A DNA stretch of 64,000 nt from Ypsolopha sequella (Eukaryota > Arthropoda > Insecta > Lepidoptera > Ypsolophidae): positions 24,380,069 through 24,444,068 of the forward strand of contig OW203993.1 in the NCBI GenBank assembly GCA_934047225.1, read 5' to 3'. A program made the position numbers and the translations under genes. Of the stretch, positions 55,498 through 64,000 are shown in pieces. A model generated the notes under the pieces. The model was not told the origin of the DNA and ran no database searches. It saw nothing but the letters and a program-made list of their open reading frames with translations. Numbering within the stretch: position 1 is the stretch's first letter; every line of letters begins with the position of its first letter.

Positions 55498-56090
55498 CCT
55501 TAAGGCGATATGTAAAAGTTTTAGCGTCCTTGTTACTCCATATGCGAAAAAACCCTCAGTGCGAGAGGGAAGGATTCGTGGAAAAGTAGCAAAAAGTCGG
55601 TTTTTTATTAATATAAAATGTACCATAGTTGCTACCAAAATTTCGTTTAACCTGCCCCCCTGTTCTGTATCTTTAGTTGCCAACTGCACGAGGTGCATAT
55701 CATCAAAAACATAGCTAAAAACTAAAATTTCAAAATTGCCTTTAGTGGGTATTGAACTATTAACAATCTGTGTCGTCACTTCAAGTGCGAAAATATCCTT
55801 AGGACATCGGAATTCGATAGTATATCTATGTTTTTGATGATAGACACCCAGTCCAGAAGGCAACTAGAGATACACAATAGGCCCGCAGGTCCTAAATACT
55901 CTTAAAATCCATCTAATAAAATAAAATTGCAGTCCATATGTCATTCTAAATTGTCAAACCAGGAGAATTGGTGTCAAAAAAGACCTCATTTCAATAAATA
56001 ATTCTATCGAGCCGAATTTCTTTAATCCTAGAAAAAGATTGCAAAAGTAGTATATTATTTTATCAAAATAATACATTACTTACTGAAGCA
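55498..56090 (+). mobile_element. TTAA-type repeat H2 with nested MITE, copy 2
   Basis: Begins ttaaggcgatatgtaaaagt as at 9193 and continues identically in structure. MITE family F (55650-55890) is inserted at the same internal position but in the opposite orientation to the copy at 9344. Confidence 0.6.
55650..55890. mobile_element. MITE family F, copy 3 (inverted)
   Basis: Starts acctgcccccctgttctgta and ends aataggcccgcaggt. Relative to its H2 host it is in the opposite orientation to 9344-9584. Confidence 0.75.
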
Positions 56091-56129
56091 GATTGCAAGA
56101 ACTTAAAGTGTCGATATTTTTTCTGTAAC

Positions 56130-56920
56130 ACGCCATTCCGTTCAGCTGCCATGTTTTTGATGTTCTGGTGGCTTTGATCTCAATGAAACTTTGAACACAT
56201 CTTTATATATGTTACCCTTCCCCCCACACCGCACTCCGACCCATCTCTCACCAAGAGGTGCAAGATGGCGAGATATTCAAAAAGCGCCGAATTTGTGAAA
56301 TGGTTTCAGGTAAAAACAGGTAAAACCATGAAACGGTAACTGTTTATTTATAGAAAAGTGTATAAACTTAGTATTCTTTACATGAACGACGTCTGTATTT
56401 CTCTCTTTTTTATTTCCAGTATAGATAAAAATTATACAACTTTAATATTATTAAAACTCGCGTGAGCTGACATACTAAATTATTATTACATACGGCTTGA
56501 ACACTCACGTGTGATTATTGTTGACTATATGCCAACCGTTTCACCGATACAATTTCGGCATTATCAAGGCGAGTGTCGTTCTTAGGACGACGACGCGGCG
56601 TTCACCGTCGTTGTCAAACGGGCAGTTTTTTTTTGGCATATAGTCAACAATAATCACACGTGAGTGTTCAAGCCGTATGTAATAATAATTTATTATACAA
56701 CTTACTAAACTTAGCGTAAAAACGAAACAATTTACAGCTATTATGATGGTGTTTCATCAAATTTGCTTTTTGGGCTGTATAGTAACGTAGTTAGATAATA
56801 CTTATTAAAAAAAAAATATGAAGAAAATAATCTATCGACTTACAAGAAAATAAATTTATACCTTTTGTATGAATCTTGAGAAAAATCCAGGCGTAGGGGG
56901 GCCTCTTAATATGACCCTGT
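56130..56920 (+). mobile_element. Interspersed repeat X, copy 2
   Basis: Aligns with 290-1440 (gaggtgcaagatggcgagat; catgaaacggtaactgttta) and 24378-24600 (gaaaaatccaggcgtagggg). A palindromic MITE (56476-56694) is nested here and is absent from the 1.3 kb copy. Confidence 0.65.
56476..56694. mobile_element. MITE with about 53-bp near-perfect TIRs
   Basis: attattacatacggcttgaa and ttcaagccgtatgtaataat are exact complements, continuing through cactcacgtgtgattattgt and gactatatgcca. The centre is GC-rich (gacgacgacgcggcg). Confidence 0.9.
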
Positions 56921-56960
56921 GTGTATTTTGGCCCACTTTAAATTGGATAATTTTAATTAA

Positions 56961-57376
56961 GGTGATATACCGTGCTAGCAAAGGTCCCCGTTACTCCAGG
57001 CAGAAAGACCCGCAGTGCGAAAGGGACGGAATCGGGTAAAATTGTCAAAAAGTCGGTTTTAAATTAATGCAAAATTAACTAATATAGCTACAAAAACTTC
57101 CATAACCAGTAATTTACGTGTAGTTAAAACCCATCTAAATAAATATTTTTCAAGTCTGTATGCTATCCTAGTTTGTCAGAATATCAAAAAAAGTGTAAAT
57201 TTAGACCTGATTTCAATAATTATTTCTATCGAATGGAATTCCTCCTATCGCGTTTCTGATAGACCAAAATCTAGTAAAAGGTCCCAAAATTGTTATACTA
57301 ATTTATTTTACTTGGAACTTCATTAAAAGAGCAGATAAATAACTTCAAAAAGTGTAAATTTTCACGGTATAGCCCC
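56961..57376 (+). mobile_element. MITE family H, copy 2, TTAA flanks
   Basis: 416 bp from ggtgatataccgtgctagc to tcacggtatagcccc, flanked by TTAA at 56957-56960 and 57377-57380. Confidence 0.8.
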
Positions 57377-57768
57377 TTAAGTTGAATATTTATGATTTGT
57401 CGTACTTACGTTTAATAATGTCATCCTAGTTTTAACGCAAGTTGTTTTAAATGAGGTAATAATAAAATTAAAATGATCGTGGAATTACGAAGAGGAGTAA
57501 CGTGTACAATAAACTTATCTCAGCATATTCTTATTTAAATATCTCGTCCAGGACCTTTAGACACGTAGCCAATCAACAATCGTCCCTATGATTTAGCAAT
57601 AAGAGTTTATCCATGTGTCAGCTAGCCATGTTGAGGTGATACTCAATCTTACTCTATGTGACAGGATGACGCGGCCACAGATAACAGAGTATTCATGTTT
57701 AGGATCGGTCATTCGGATATTCGCAATGAACGGATAGTAGCGACGCGTAGGTATATTGAAACGAACTT
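57377..57768. other. No recognised feature
   Basis: Nothing supported. Confidence 0.35.
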
Positions 57769-57915
57769 CTGGTCCCGTAGCATAGTGGTTAATCGCGCGC
57801 GACGCCACTAGTTGAATCACAAGTGCAAAGAGCGTGACGTACTGTTTAATCGCAAAATCATCGTGTCACGCTCCTCGCACTTGTGACGCAACTAAGTTGC
57901 GTCGCGCGCGATGTT
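57769..57915. mobile_element. Palindromic element with tRNA A-box-like end, family C, copy 2
   Basis: ctggtcccgtagcatagtgg, ttaatcgcgcgcgacgcc on the left; gcgtcgcgcgcgatg on the right. Arms also share cacaagtgc / gcacttgtg. The right outer end is shorter than in copy 1. Confidence 0.6.
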
Positions 57916-58320
57916 TCAATTATACACACAGTCTTATACACCACTCACTCGCACGAGTGGCGAGATGAGAAGTGATCAAATTGAATCAGCAGATTGTGTG
58001 CATTTTATTGGGCACTATTGCAAATTTTTGATTTGAAAGTGATAAGTAGTGAAAGTAAAAATTATTTATTTGCCACAAAAAAGAAACACACATGCACAGG
58101 AAAAAAAAATTAAATAAGTGGCAAAAAGGGTCAAACTCAGCAAATGCTGCTAGTTCCAAGCAACTTACAGCGCTGGTTTTTAGTTTGTCCCCTTTTTTTA
58201 CAAATAACACAAACATTACATATTCCTTGCAGGTAGGTTTAAAATTTAACAACAATGTTTTTATTAAATTAGACCTAATTTGAAATTATTAATTTGTACA
58301 AATTGTTGCAATAAATTATT
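57916..58320. other. No recognised feature
   Basis: Nothing supported. Confidence 0.35.
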
Positions 58321-58501
58321 AATGAGCATTTTTTCTTATGTCAAATTTGGTGTTAAATAAGATTCCTAGATGGCACTGTCGTATTCTTTAGCAACAGAAT
58401 CAAAGACAAAATTTGCACAGATTCCACAGGTGAACATAGACAGCGCTATCTGGAGGAAAGCTAAGAACTGAGAAAAAAAAAGAACTAGAAAAACGCTCAT
58501 T
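58321..58501. mobile_element. MITE family K, copy 2
   Basis: aatgagcattttttc ... gaaaaacgctcatt; interior gatggcactgtcgtattctt as in 43727-43959. Confidence 0.75.
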
Positions 58502-59275
58502 ACATGTGATTTGACAGTTGTTTCATGTCGAAACATCATTTCCTCGTGTGTAAATTCAAATAAATCATAGCCAAACGAATGTGCAAAATTTCTTTTGGCT
58601 ATATTTTTTTAACGAAACGTTCCTTGAACAAAATTTGTTAATAATTAATAATTATACAATTATTAATAATTATATTATTAATAATAATTGAAATATACTC
58701 TATAAGTCCATACTGAAATGAAAAGCACCGACTTGGTTTTTTTAGGGAACCCTTGTAGGTTCACTTTATTGTCCGTCTGTAAAGGCTTTTTTAATACAGT
58801 TGCTCAAAAAGTGGCGTATTGCAGGGACGTATAGCGTTCGGGATGTAGGCTATTACATACTCGAGCTTTTTCTTTACCTTTTCCGAACTTGTGCGTTTTC
58901 TTTCCCAACTGTCAAAATAATGTCTATTAAAAAGAAAAAACTAACCACGAAGTTTTTACAAAAAAAAAATCATAGAAGTTTTTATGATTCATGCAAATAT
59001 TTCTAAAAAGAAGGTACTAATTTGTTTCAATATCAGATTTAATGATTTGATTCAATGAGTTAGGTTAGGTTTCATTTCATTTCATCTCATTAAATTTCAT
59101 TTTCATTTCATATCAATAAAAAATTCTACTGAAGACTTGGCTGTATGGGCAAAGTTCCCTTTGCCTACCCAGAATGGGTGAAAAAAACAAAAAAAAAATC
59201 TCTGCTTATATTCTTTTACGGTTGGCGCCATTTTCCAAAAATTTTCTTTGCGGGTTTAGTTGTTTGTTGCACAAA
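58502..59275. other. No gene; short repeat pieces
   Basis: Holds an aattaataattatacaatta-type AT palindrome (58637-58680), a 'tttttttagggaacccttg' piece of the cggccaag repeat end (58738-58756) and (catttcattt)n at 59070-59115. Confidence 0.4.
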
Positions 59276-59425
59276 ATGAGAAATTTCGACGATATTTTAT
59301 TTGAATTAACACCACCGGAACTCAGTATAATTGTACAAAATGCTTCGGAGAACATTTTACCGGAAAAGTCAAAATGTCGCTACATATCTACATACGAAGA
59401 ATTTATTGCGTGGAGTATTAGTTAG
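59276..59425 (+). pseudogene. Tyrosine-recombinase-like N-terminal fragment (Crypton-type?)
   Basis: A 49-codon frame from ATG 59276 reads ...NASENILPEKSKCRYISTY then EEFIAWSIS and a stop. The pattern LP.KS..RY...Y..F..W is the start of the N-terminal domain in Crypton-like and related tyrosine recombinases and their domesticated relatives. The catalytic domain (R...H-x-x-R...Y) is not present downstream, so this is a remnant or the first exon of a deleted element. Assignment is from motif memory only. Confidence 0.4.
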
Positions 59426-59480
59426 TTGAGTTTATTGTGTTTTATTATTTTATTAAATTGCTTCATTTTTTCGCAACTGT

Positions 59481-59640
59481 ATTAAAAATAGTTGTTCAGT
59501 ACACGTGCGGAACCGTCATTGCAACTTGTTCCGACTGTCAACCCTCACCTTCGGCTGCGCCTCGGCTCGGGTAGACATTTGTCGGAACTCTTTGCAATGA
59601 CAGGCTTTCCGCACTCGTAATGAAAAATACTATTTTTCTC
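59481..59640. mobile_element. Imperfect foldback MITE
   Basis: acgtgcggaaccgtcattgc at the left and gcaatgacaggctttccgca at the right are complementary apart from a small indel; gttccgac / gtcggaac lie inside. Confidence 0.7.
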
Positions 59641-60003
59641 AGGCCTTGTAACGTGAGAACACGAGAAATATCAAGTTGGAACTGATACCTCTTGCAGAAG
59701 TCCTCTGTAGGAGGTATGAGTTTCAATTCAACCTGATATTTTAGAGTTAGACGAACAAACGGACAGACAGACAGCGGATAAAATTAGGGTGAATTTTTTT
59801 TACTATTCTTTATTCTTTAATGTACACAGAAAAGCAGTTAAAACATATAATACATTAAAAGACATGTACAAAGGCGAGCTTATCTCTAAAAAGAGATTTC
59901 TTCCAGTAAACCTAAGCGGGAAATGGAAATTTTATTATAATAAGTAATCATACATACGTGACGTGTACTACAAAAGCTATATCCTAAATTATATATTTAT
60001 ATA

Positions 60004-60305
60004 TACAAGGTGAATATGTGAACATCGTCCAAATTCATACTTGAGCCTTAGTAAGTGATCATCATCATGAACCAATAACGATTTTTGTAAAATTCATAAA
60101 ATTTAATTTCGACTCCCCATACTGATTCATTCAGGACTGGGAGTGAATCGACTTCCTGTAGTGATTCACTCAGGACTGGGAGTGAATCACTAGGAATCGA
60201 AATTTCATTATACGAATTTCACAAAAATTGTTATCGATTCATGATGCTGATCACTTACCAAGCCTCCACTATGAATTTGGACGATGATCAAAAAGTCACC
60301 TTGTA
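60004..60305. mobile_element. Palindromic MITE, family G, copy 4
   Basis: tacaaggtgaatatgtgaac ... gatcaaaaagtcaccttgta, TA-flanked, inserted in the LINE 3' UTR. It has an internal duplication of ttcaggactgggagtgaatc (about 60130 and 60170). Confidence 0.85.
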
Positions 60306-60515
60306 TATATATATTACGATACCTTAACGAAATATACATACATAATTATAATATACTTACTTACCTATAATACATATAAAGTATACATAAACTTACCTAT
60401 TTAGTATGACAGTGAGAGGTAGTGTTCTTTTAGCTTTTTCTTGAAAAGGCTCTTGGTGGTACAGTTACGAATACTGTGCGGTAATGAGTTCCACAGTCCA
60501 ATTGCTGTAACATTA

Positions 60516-61804
60516 TTAGATCGTTCAATAAGTCCCGAGACTAACTTTGAGAAGGCGCATATATTAAAAACTCTTTTGATTTTTAGAAAGTACTGGCCAT
60601 CAAATGAGACGTGTCAAAATTTTTTGAAAATTGAACAATAAAATATTGAGTTACAGAAATTTAAGTGACGATACTTTTGTAATTTCGAAAACAGTGGAAA
60701 AAAACGAGTTTCATGCGTTGACATAACATTGTTTTTAATGGGAAAAAACACGGTTTAAGCACAACAGTGGCTTATAAAGGGTTATTCGGAATCTGCTCCG
60801 TCTAAACCAACCATTTGTCGGTGGTATGCCGATTTCAAACGCTGTCATATGGACACAAATGATGCTGAATGCTCTGGTCGTCCAAATGAAGCAGTGACTC
60901 AACAAAATATCAACGAAGTCCTGAAAATCGTGAAAGAAGATCGGAAGCTGAAAGTACGCGCGATAGCTGAGATAGTGAAAATTTCAACTGGTAGTGTTTT
61001 CAGTATTTTACACAAAAATTTGGTCATGAAAAAGCTTTTTTCCAAATGGGTGCCGCGTTTGCTAACAATTGCTCAAAAGCAACAACGTATCAATGATTCA
61101 GAGCGCTGTTTGGCACTGATTAACAGCAATAAAAAGGATTTTTTACGCCGGTATGTGACAATAGACGAAACATGGATTCACCATTTCACTCCGGAATCCA
61201 ATCGGCAGTCATCAGAGTGGAGAGCAGCCGGTGAAAGCCACCCGAGGCGGCCCAAGACACAAAAATCTGCCAGCAAGATAATGGCCTCTATATTCTGGGA
61301 TGCGCATGGAATACTCTTCATCAACTACCTTGATAAGGGGAAAAATATAAATAGCGAATATTACATGGGATTATTAGATCGATTAAAGTACGAAATCGCA
61401 GAAAAACGGCCTCAAGTTAAGAAAAAAAGTGTTCTTTCACCAGGATAATGCGCCGTATCACAAGTCCATGATAACGATGGCCAAACTAAAGAAATTGGGC
61501 TACCAATTACTACCCCATCCACCTAATTCTCCAGATTTGGTCCCCAGCGATTAATGGCTGTTTTCAGACCTAAAACAAATGCTCCAGGTTGAAAAATTTT
61601 ACTCAAATGGTGAAGTAATCGCAGCAACGGAGGCTTATTTTGAAGGCAAAGATAAATCGTTCTTCACATATCAAATGGAAAAGTTAAAAAAGCGTTGGAG
61701 GGACTGTATCGCAGTTGAAGAAGACTAAGTTGATGAATAAAACATAATTTTATCAAAAAAGCTTTGTTTTAGTATTTAGTATCGGTACTTATTGAACCGA
61801 GTGT
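60516..61804 (+). mobile_element. Full-length mariner transposon 2
   Basis: 1,289 bp. Inner terminal repeats gttcaataagtcccgagac (left) and the complement gttcaataagtaccgatac (right) are clear; the outermost seven bases have drifted. TA flanks at 60514-60515 and 61805-61806. Removing the element and one TA restores the LINE frame (…AYSKSY|NVTAIGLW…), which confirms the boundaries. Contains one broken transposase gene. Confidence 0.9.
60692..61740 (+). pseudogene. mariner transposase 2, decayed
   Basis: DD34D mariner transposase. The N-terminus is damaged: the expected start codon is GTG at 60692 and stops and a frameshift precede a clean frame from about 60849. Readable motifs: SGRPNEAVTQQNINEVLKIV, KWVPRLL, first catalytic Asp in VTIDETWIHHFTPE, then MASIFWDAHGILFINYL. 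A one-base frameshift at about 61425 moves the frame to FFHQDNAPYHKS (second Asp) and PHPPNSPDLVPSD (third Asp), directly followed by a stop where the family has tyrosine. A further stop at 61726 lies three codons before the natural end. More eroded than the copy at 20128 and clearly a different lineage. Confidence 0.85.
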
Positions 61805-61947
61805 TATATGATTTGCTGTAAGCCCCAGTGTTACTCGTATGTACAGGAGTTTTTAACAAGAACATGTTAGAAGGACGTTGGGGCTTATCTTGAGAATACA
61901 GGTATTGAAAGCAATCACGTAAATAAGAAGGGGACAGTGGGCTCTTA

Positions 61948-62353
61948 AGGTGATATACCGTGCTAGCAAAGGTCCCCGTTACTCCAGGCAGAAAGACCCG
62001 CAGTGCGAAAGGGACGGAATCGGGGAAAATTGCCAAAAAATCGGTTTTAAATTAATGCAAAATTAACTTATATAGCTACAAAAAATTCCATAACCAATAA
62101 TTTATGTGTAGTTAAAACCCATCTAAATAAATATTTTTCAAGTCTGTATGCTATCCTAATTTGTCAGAATATCAAAAAAAGTGTAAGTTTAGACCTGATT
62201 TCAATAATTATTTCTATCGAATGAAATTCCTCCTATCACGTTTCTGATAGACCAAAATCTAGTAACAGGTCCCAAAATTGTTATACTAATTTATTTTACT
62301 TGGAACTTCATTAAAAGAGCAGATAAATAACTTCAAAAAGTGTCAATTTTCAA
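61948..62353 (+). mobile_element. MITE family H, copy 3, inside the LINE
   Basis: 406 bp from ggtgatataccgtgctagc; the right terminus is truncated or altered compared with the other copies. TTAA at 61944-61947 and 62354-62357. Deleting the element and one TTAA rejoins the LINE coding frame (...SRLYNII|K SPLSP...). Confidence 0.85.
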
Positions 62354-62759
62354 TTAATAATATTGTAAAGGCGAGAGAGGATATTATAATTGCGACGAAG
62401 GCGAATAGGGAGCCATTTTAACTCAGAGCGAAAGTAGGACACGTGATCGAATTTACGCAAACCATAGATGAAGCGGATACCCAAGTTTTGAAGCCGTTCG
62501 AGTTTGTTTAATTTAAGAGTTCCTCGGTGATATCAACGAAACAGACATCAGCATAGTCAATAAGAGGAAGAAGAAGGGATTGAGCGAGAGTGATTTTAGT
62601 TTTAAAGGGTATCAAATTCTGGAGTTGTTTTATGTAGTGGAATGCACCGTGTACTCTACGGCTAATCTCATTGATATGAGCAGCCCAAGAGAAGTTGCTA
62701 TCAAATATAACCCCTAAATTGTTTGCTTTTTCACATTATAGCACACGGGAGGTACCGAC

Positions 62760-63000
62760 ATATTTTTTCTCGCCCGTTTCTCTCGATCCCGTTAATTTTC
62801 TGAAAACTCTTCTACAGTGGATGGAGTAGGTATATTTGATAAAAACCGCAAATTTGTATACAAGCAATTTTAACATTTTGCGGTTTTTTATTCGTGTACA
62901 TCCACTATCTATGGATGTCTACGTCATACAAGAAACTTAGTCTTTCCTGTCTAGGTGCATCCAGTGTTTGGTCTAGGCGTTGAAAGATCAGAGTCAGGAA
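62760..63000. repeat. Unclassified repeat-like sequence with small foldback
   Basis: ctcgatcccgttaattttct and ggatgtctacgtcatacaag parallel 5350-5420. taaaaaccgcaaatttgtat faces aacattttgcggttttttat (about 62840-62895). Confidence 0.4.
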
Positions 63001-63167
63001 TGGGTGCCGGCAGGGGGGTGCTAGGTGGTGCACTTGCACCCCTTGGGAATTTTGGTAGGCATTCTTAGTTTTTAAGTGAAATAAATATATATATATATAT
63101 TGCTACATAGAGCACTTATTTTATTTTATTTTCTGTTTAATTAAAACATTATATAAAAATTATTTTC

Positions 63168-63205
63168 GAAATATATTTCGGCCCACTTTGGGGCCGGCGT
63201 CAGTC
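63168..63205 (-). ncRNA. Hammerhead-ribozyme-like remnant 3
   Basis: Minus strand: gactgacgccggccccaaag then tgggccgaaatatatttc. The stem ggccc/gggcc followed by GAAA is intact; the CUGANGA core reads CUGACGC. Layout as at 30797 and 44671. Confidence 0.35.
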
Positions 63206-63413
63206 GAATTTATTTAAGTAAATTAATATGGAATTTTAATTAAGTAAATTAGTATGGAAACGAGAAAATATTTTTTTATTCCCGAATATTTTTTTTATGA
63301 ACAGTGCCCTCTATTAATATCCTATAAAACCTCCAACTCTAACCTTAAGCAACTAGGTGGAACAAACAGGAACCCCAAAGAACGAACCCTGTTTTGGTAA
63401 GAATCGAGTTCAT

Positions 63414-63476
63414 GTTTAGGTTCATAGATGGCGCTGATAAGCTGATAAGCAGCGCCATCTAGACACTCAACCTAAA
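63414..63476. repeat. Small hairpin around ATGGCGCTG
   Basis: tttaggtt ... agatggcgctgataagctga ... agcagcgccatct ... aacctaaa. Two nested stems, the inner about 12 bp. Confidence 0.75.
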
Positions 63477-64000
63477 AACATTGCAAAGCGCTCGTAAGCT
63501 GCTAGAGTGCTACGTAATGTTGAGGTAGTGCTACTTGAACAAATTAAAAAGTTTCCAATTTGCTAACTAGGTGGCGCGGATAGCTAGTAGTGTAACATTG
63601 ACCAATTAGGTTATTTATTATATAAAATGGACCCAAAAACACTATAATAAAGCAAAATACTACTTTCAAGATTTTCTTTGCTATAAATATGTAAGTTCTA
63701 AAGTTGGACGGACTCGAAACTTTTACTTTTCTCCTTCTATTTTCTCTCCCAATCTAAAAATACCAAATAATAATTCTCTCTCTTAGCAAACATTGTGGAG
63801 TATCATCAAACGCCCAAGTGGTCTGGAATGAGCAGTGAGCAGTCCACTTAGACGTCATAATAAACCACTCGAAACACTCACTGAAAGATATTTTATTTGA
63901 TTTTCGTAAGAAAAAGCTTTTTTATTTTGTTAGGGAAGCCTAGTTTTCATGAAATATTTACTTACCTAGGTACTTAAATTGAATAATTATGGCTAATTGA
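63477..64000. other. No recognised feature
   Basis: No supported gene or repeat at the window edge. Confidence 0.35.

Larger units (their letters stand above)
59793..62745 (-). pseudogene. LINE ORF2 3' half and 3' UTR, split by three younger elements
   Basis: Minus strand. Coding blocks: 62745-62354 reads NLGVIFDSNFSW, SLLLPLIDYADVCFVD, then after a frameshift near 62520 KLNKLERLQNLGIRFIYGL and WLPIRLRRNYNILSRLYNII. 61943-61807 reads SPLSPSYLRDCFQYLY ... NTGAYSKSY. 60513-60402 reads NVTAIGLWNSLPHSIRN and KSLFKKKLKEHYLSLSY, then a stop. These are the C-terminal third of a jockey/CR1-type LINE reverse transcriptase polyprotein (palm-thumb region and the GLWN.LP tail). The 3' UTR carries ggaagaaatctctttttaga and aataaagaat before a short A tail near 59793. 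Interruptions: family H MITE (61948-62353), mariner 2 (60516-61804) and family G MITE (60004-60305). 5' truncated at about 62745. Confidence 0.8.

Overview
This window looks like repeat-rich intergenic DNA from a moth or butterfly (Lepidoptera). It is AT-rich and eukaryotic. It is filled with transposon remnants of kinds common in lepidopteran genomes: mariner copies, LINE 3' ends with simple-repeat tails, tRNA- and 5S-like SINE pieces, many foldback MITEs, and a dispersed repeat carrying 'cggccaagtgcgagtc'. The lepidopteran assignment is recognition from memory, not a database result. I found no host protein-coding exon that I can support. Every coding segment I can read is transposon-derived and broken.

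Layout. 0-9 kb: nested MITEs and interspersed repeats, plus two copies of one LINE 3' end (4.3 and 8.1 kb). 9-12.9 kb: a repeat with a MITE nested in it, a 58-bp tandem repeat, an eight-unit satellite of about 149 bp, a Helitron/Pif1-type helicase C-terminus and a large foldback. 13-19 kb: more foldbacks, a TTAA-flanked MITE and LINE tails. 19.9-21.2 kb: a full-length mariner with TIRs and a disabled transposase. 23-25.5 kb: two short hairpins, a MITE, a Ty3/Gypsy pol fragment and a LINE tail. 26.1-27.0 kb: a 32-bp minisatellite of about 27 units. 28.3-29.7 kb: a frameshifted, unclassified transposon-like gene on the minus strand. 32.9-38.0 kb: the largest element, about 5 kb, with inverted arms of about 870 bp around a multi-exon, decayed gene for a protein with an XPG/PIN-like acidic motif and a C-terminal eight-cysteine CXC motif. 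39-44 kb: a solo LTR inside a palindromic MITE, a retroposon and a 5S-rRNA-like SINE. 47-57 kb: SINE and LINE remnants, a TIR element enclosing a tRNA-like sequence, a hAT-type MITE with an 8-bp target duplication, and several foldbacks. 59.3-62.7 kb: a possible tyrosine-recombinase N-terminus, then a LINE 3' half on the minus strand interrupted by three younger elements, one of them a second full-length mariner.

The recoverable signal is mostly the order of transposition events. At four places (39.0, 52.2, 54.6, 59.8-62.7 kb) the older target sequence can be read across the younger insertion. The best candidate for an under-described system is the inverted-arm element at 32.9-38.0 kb; I suggest, without certainty, that it is Academ-like.
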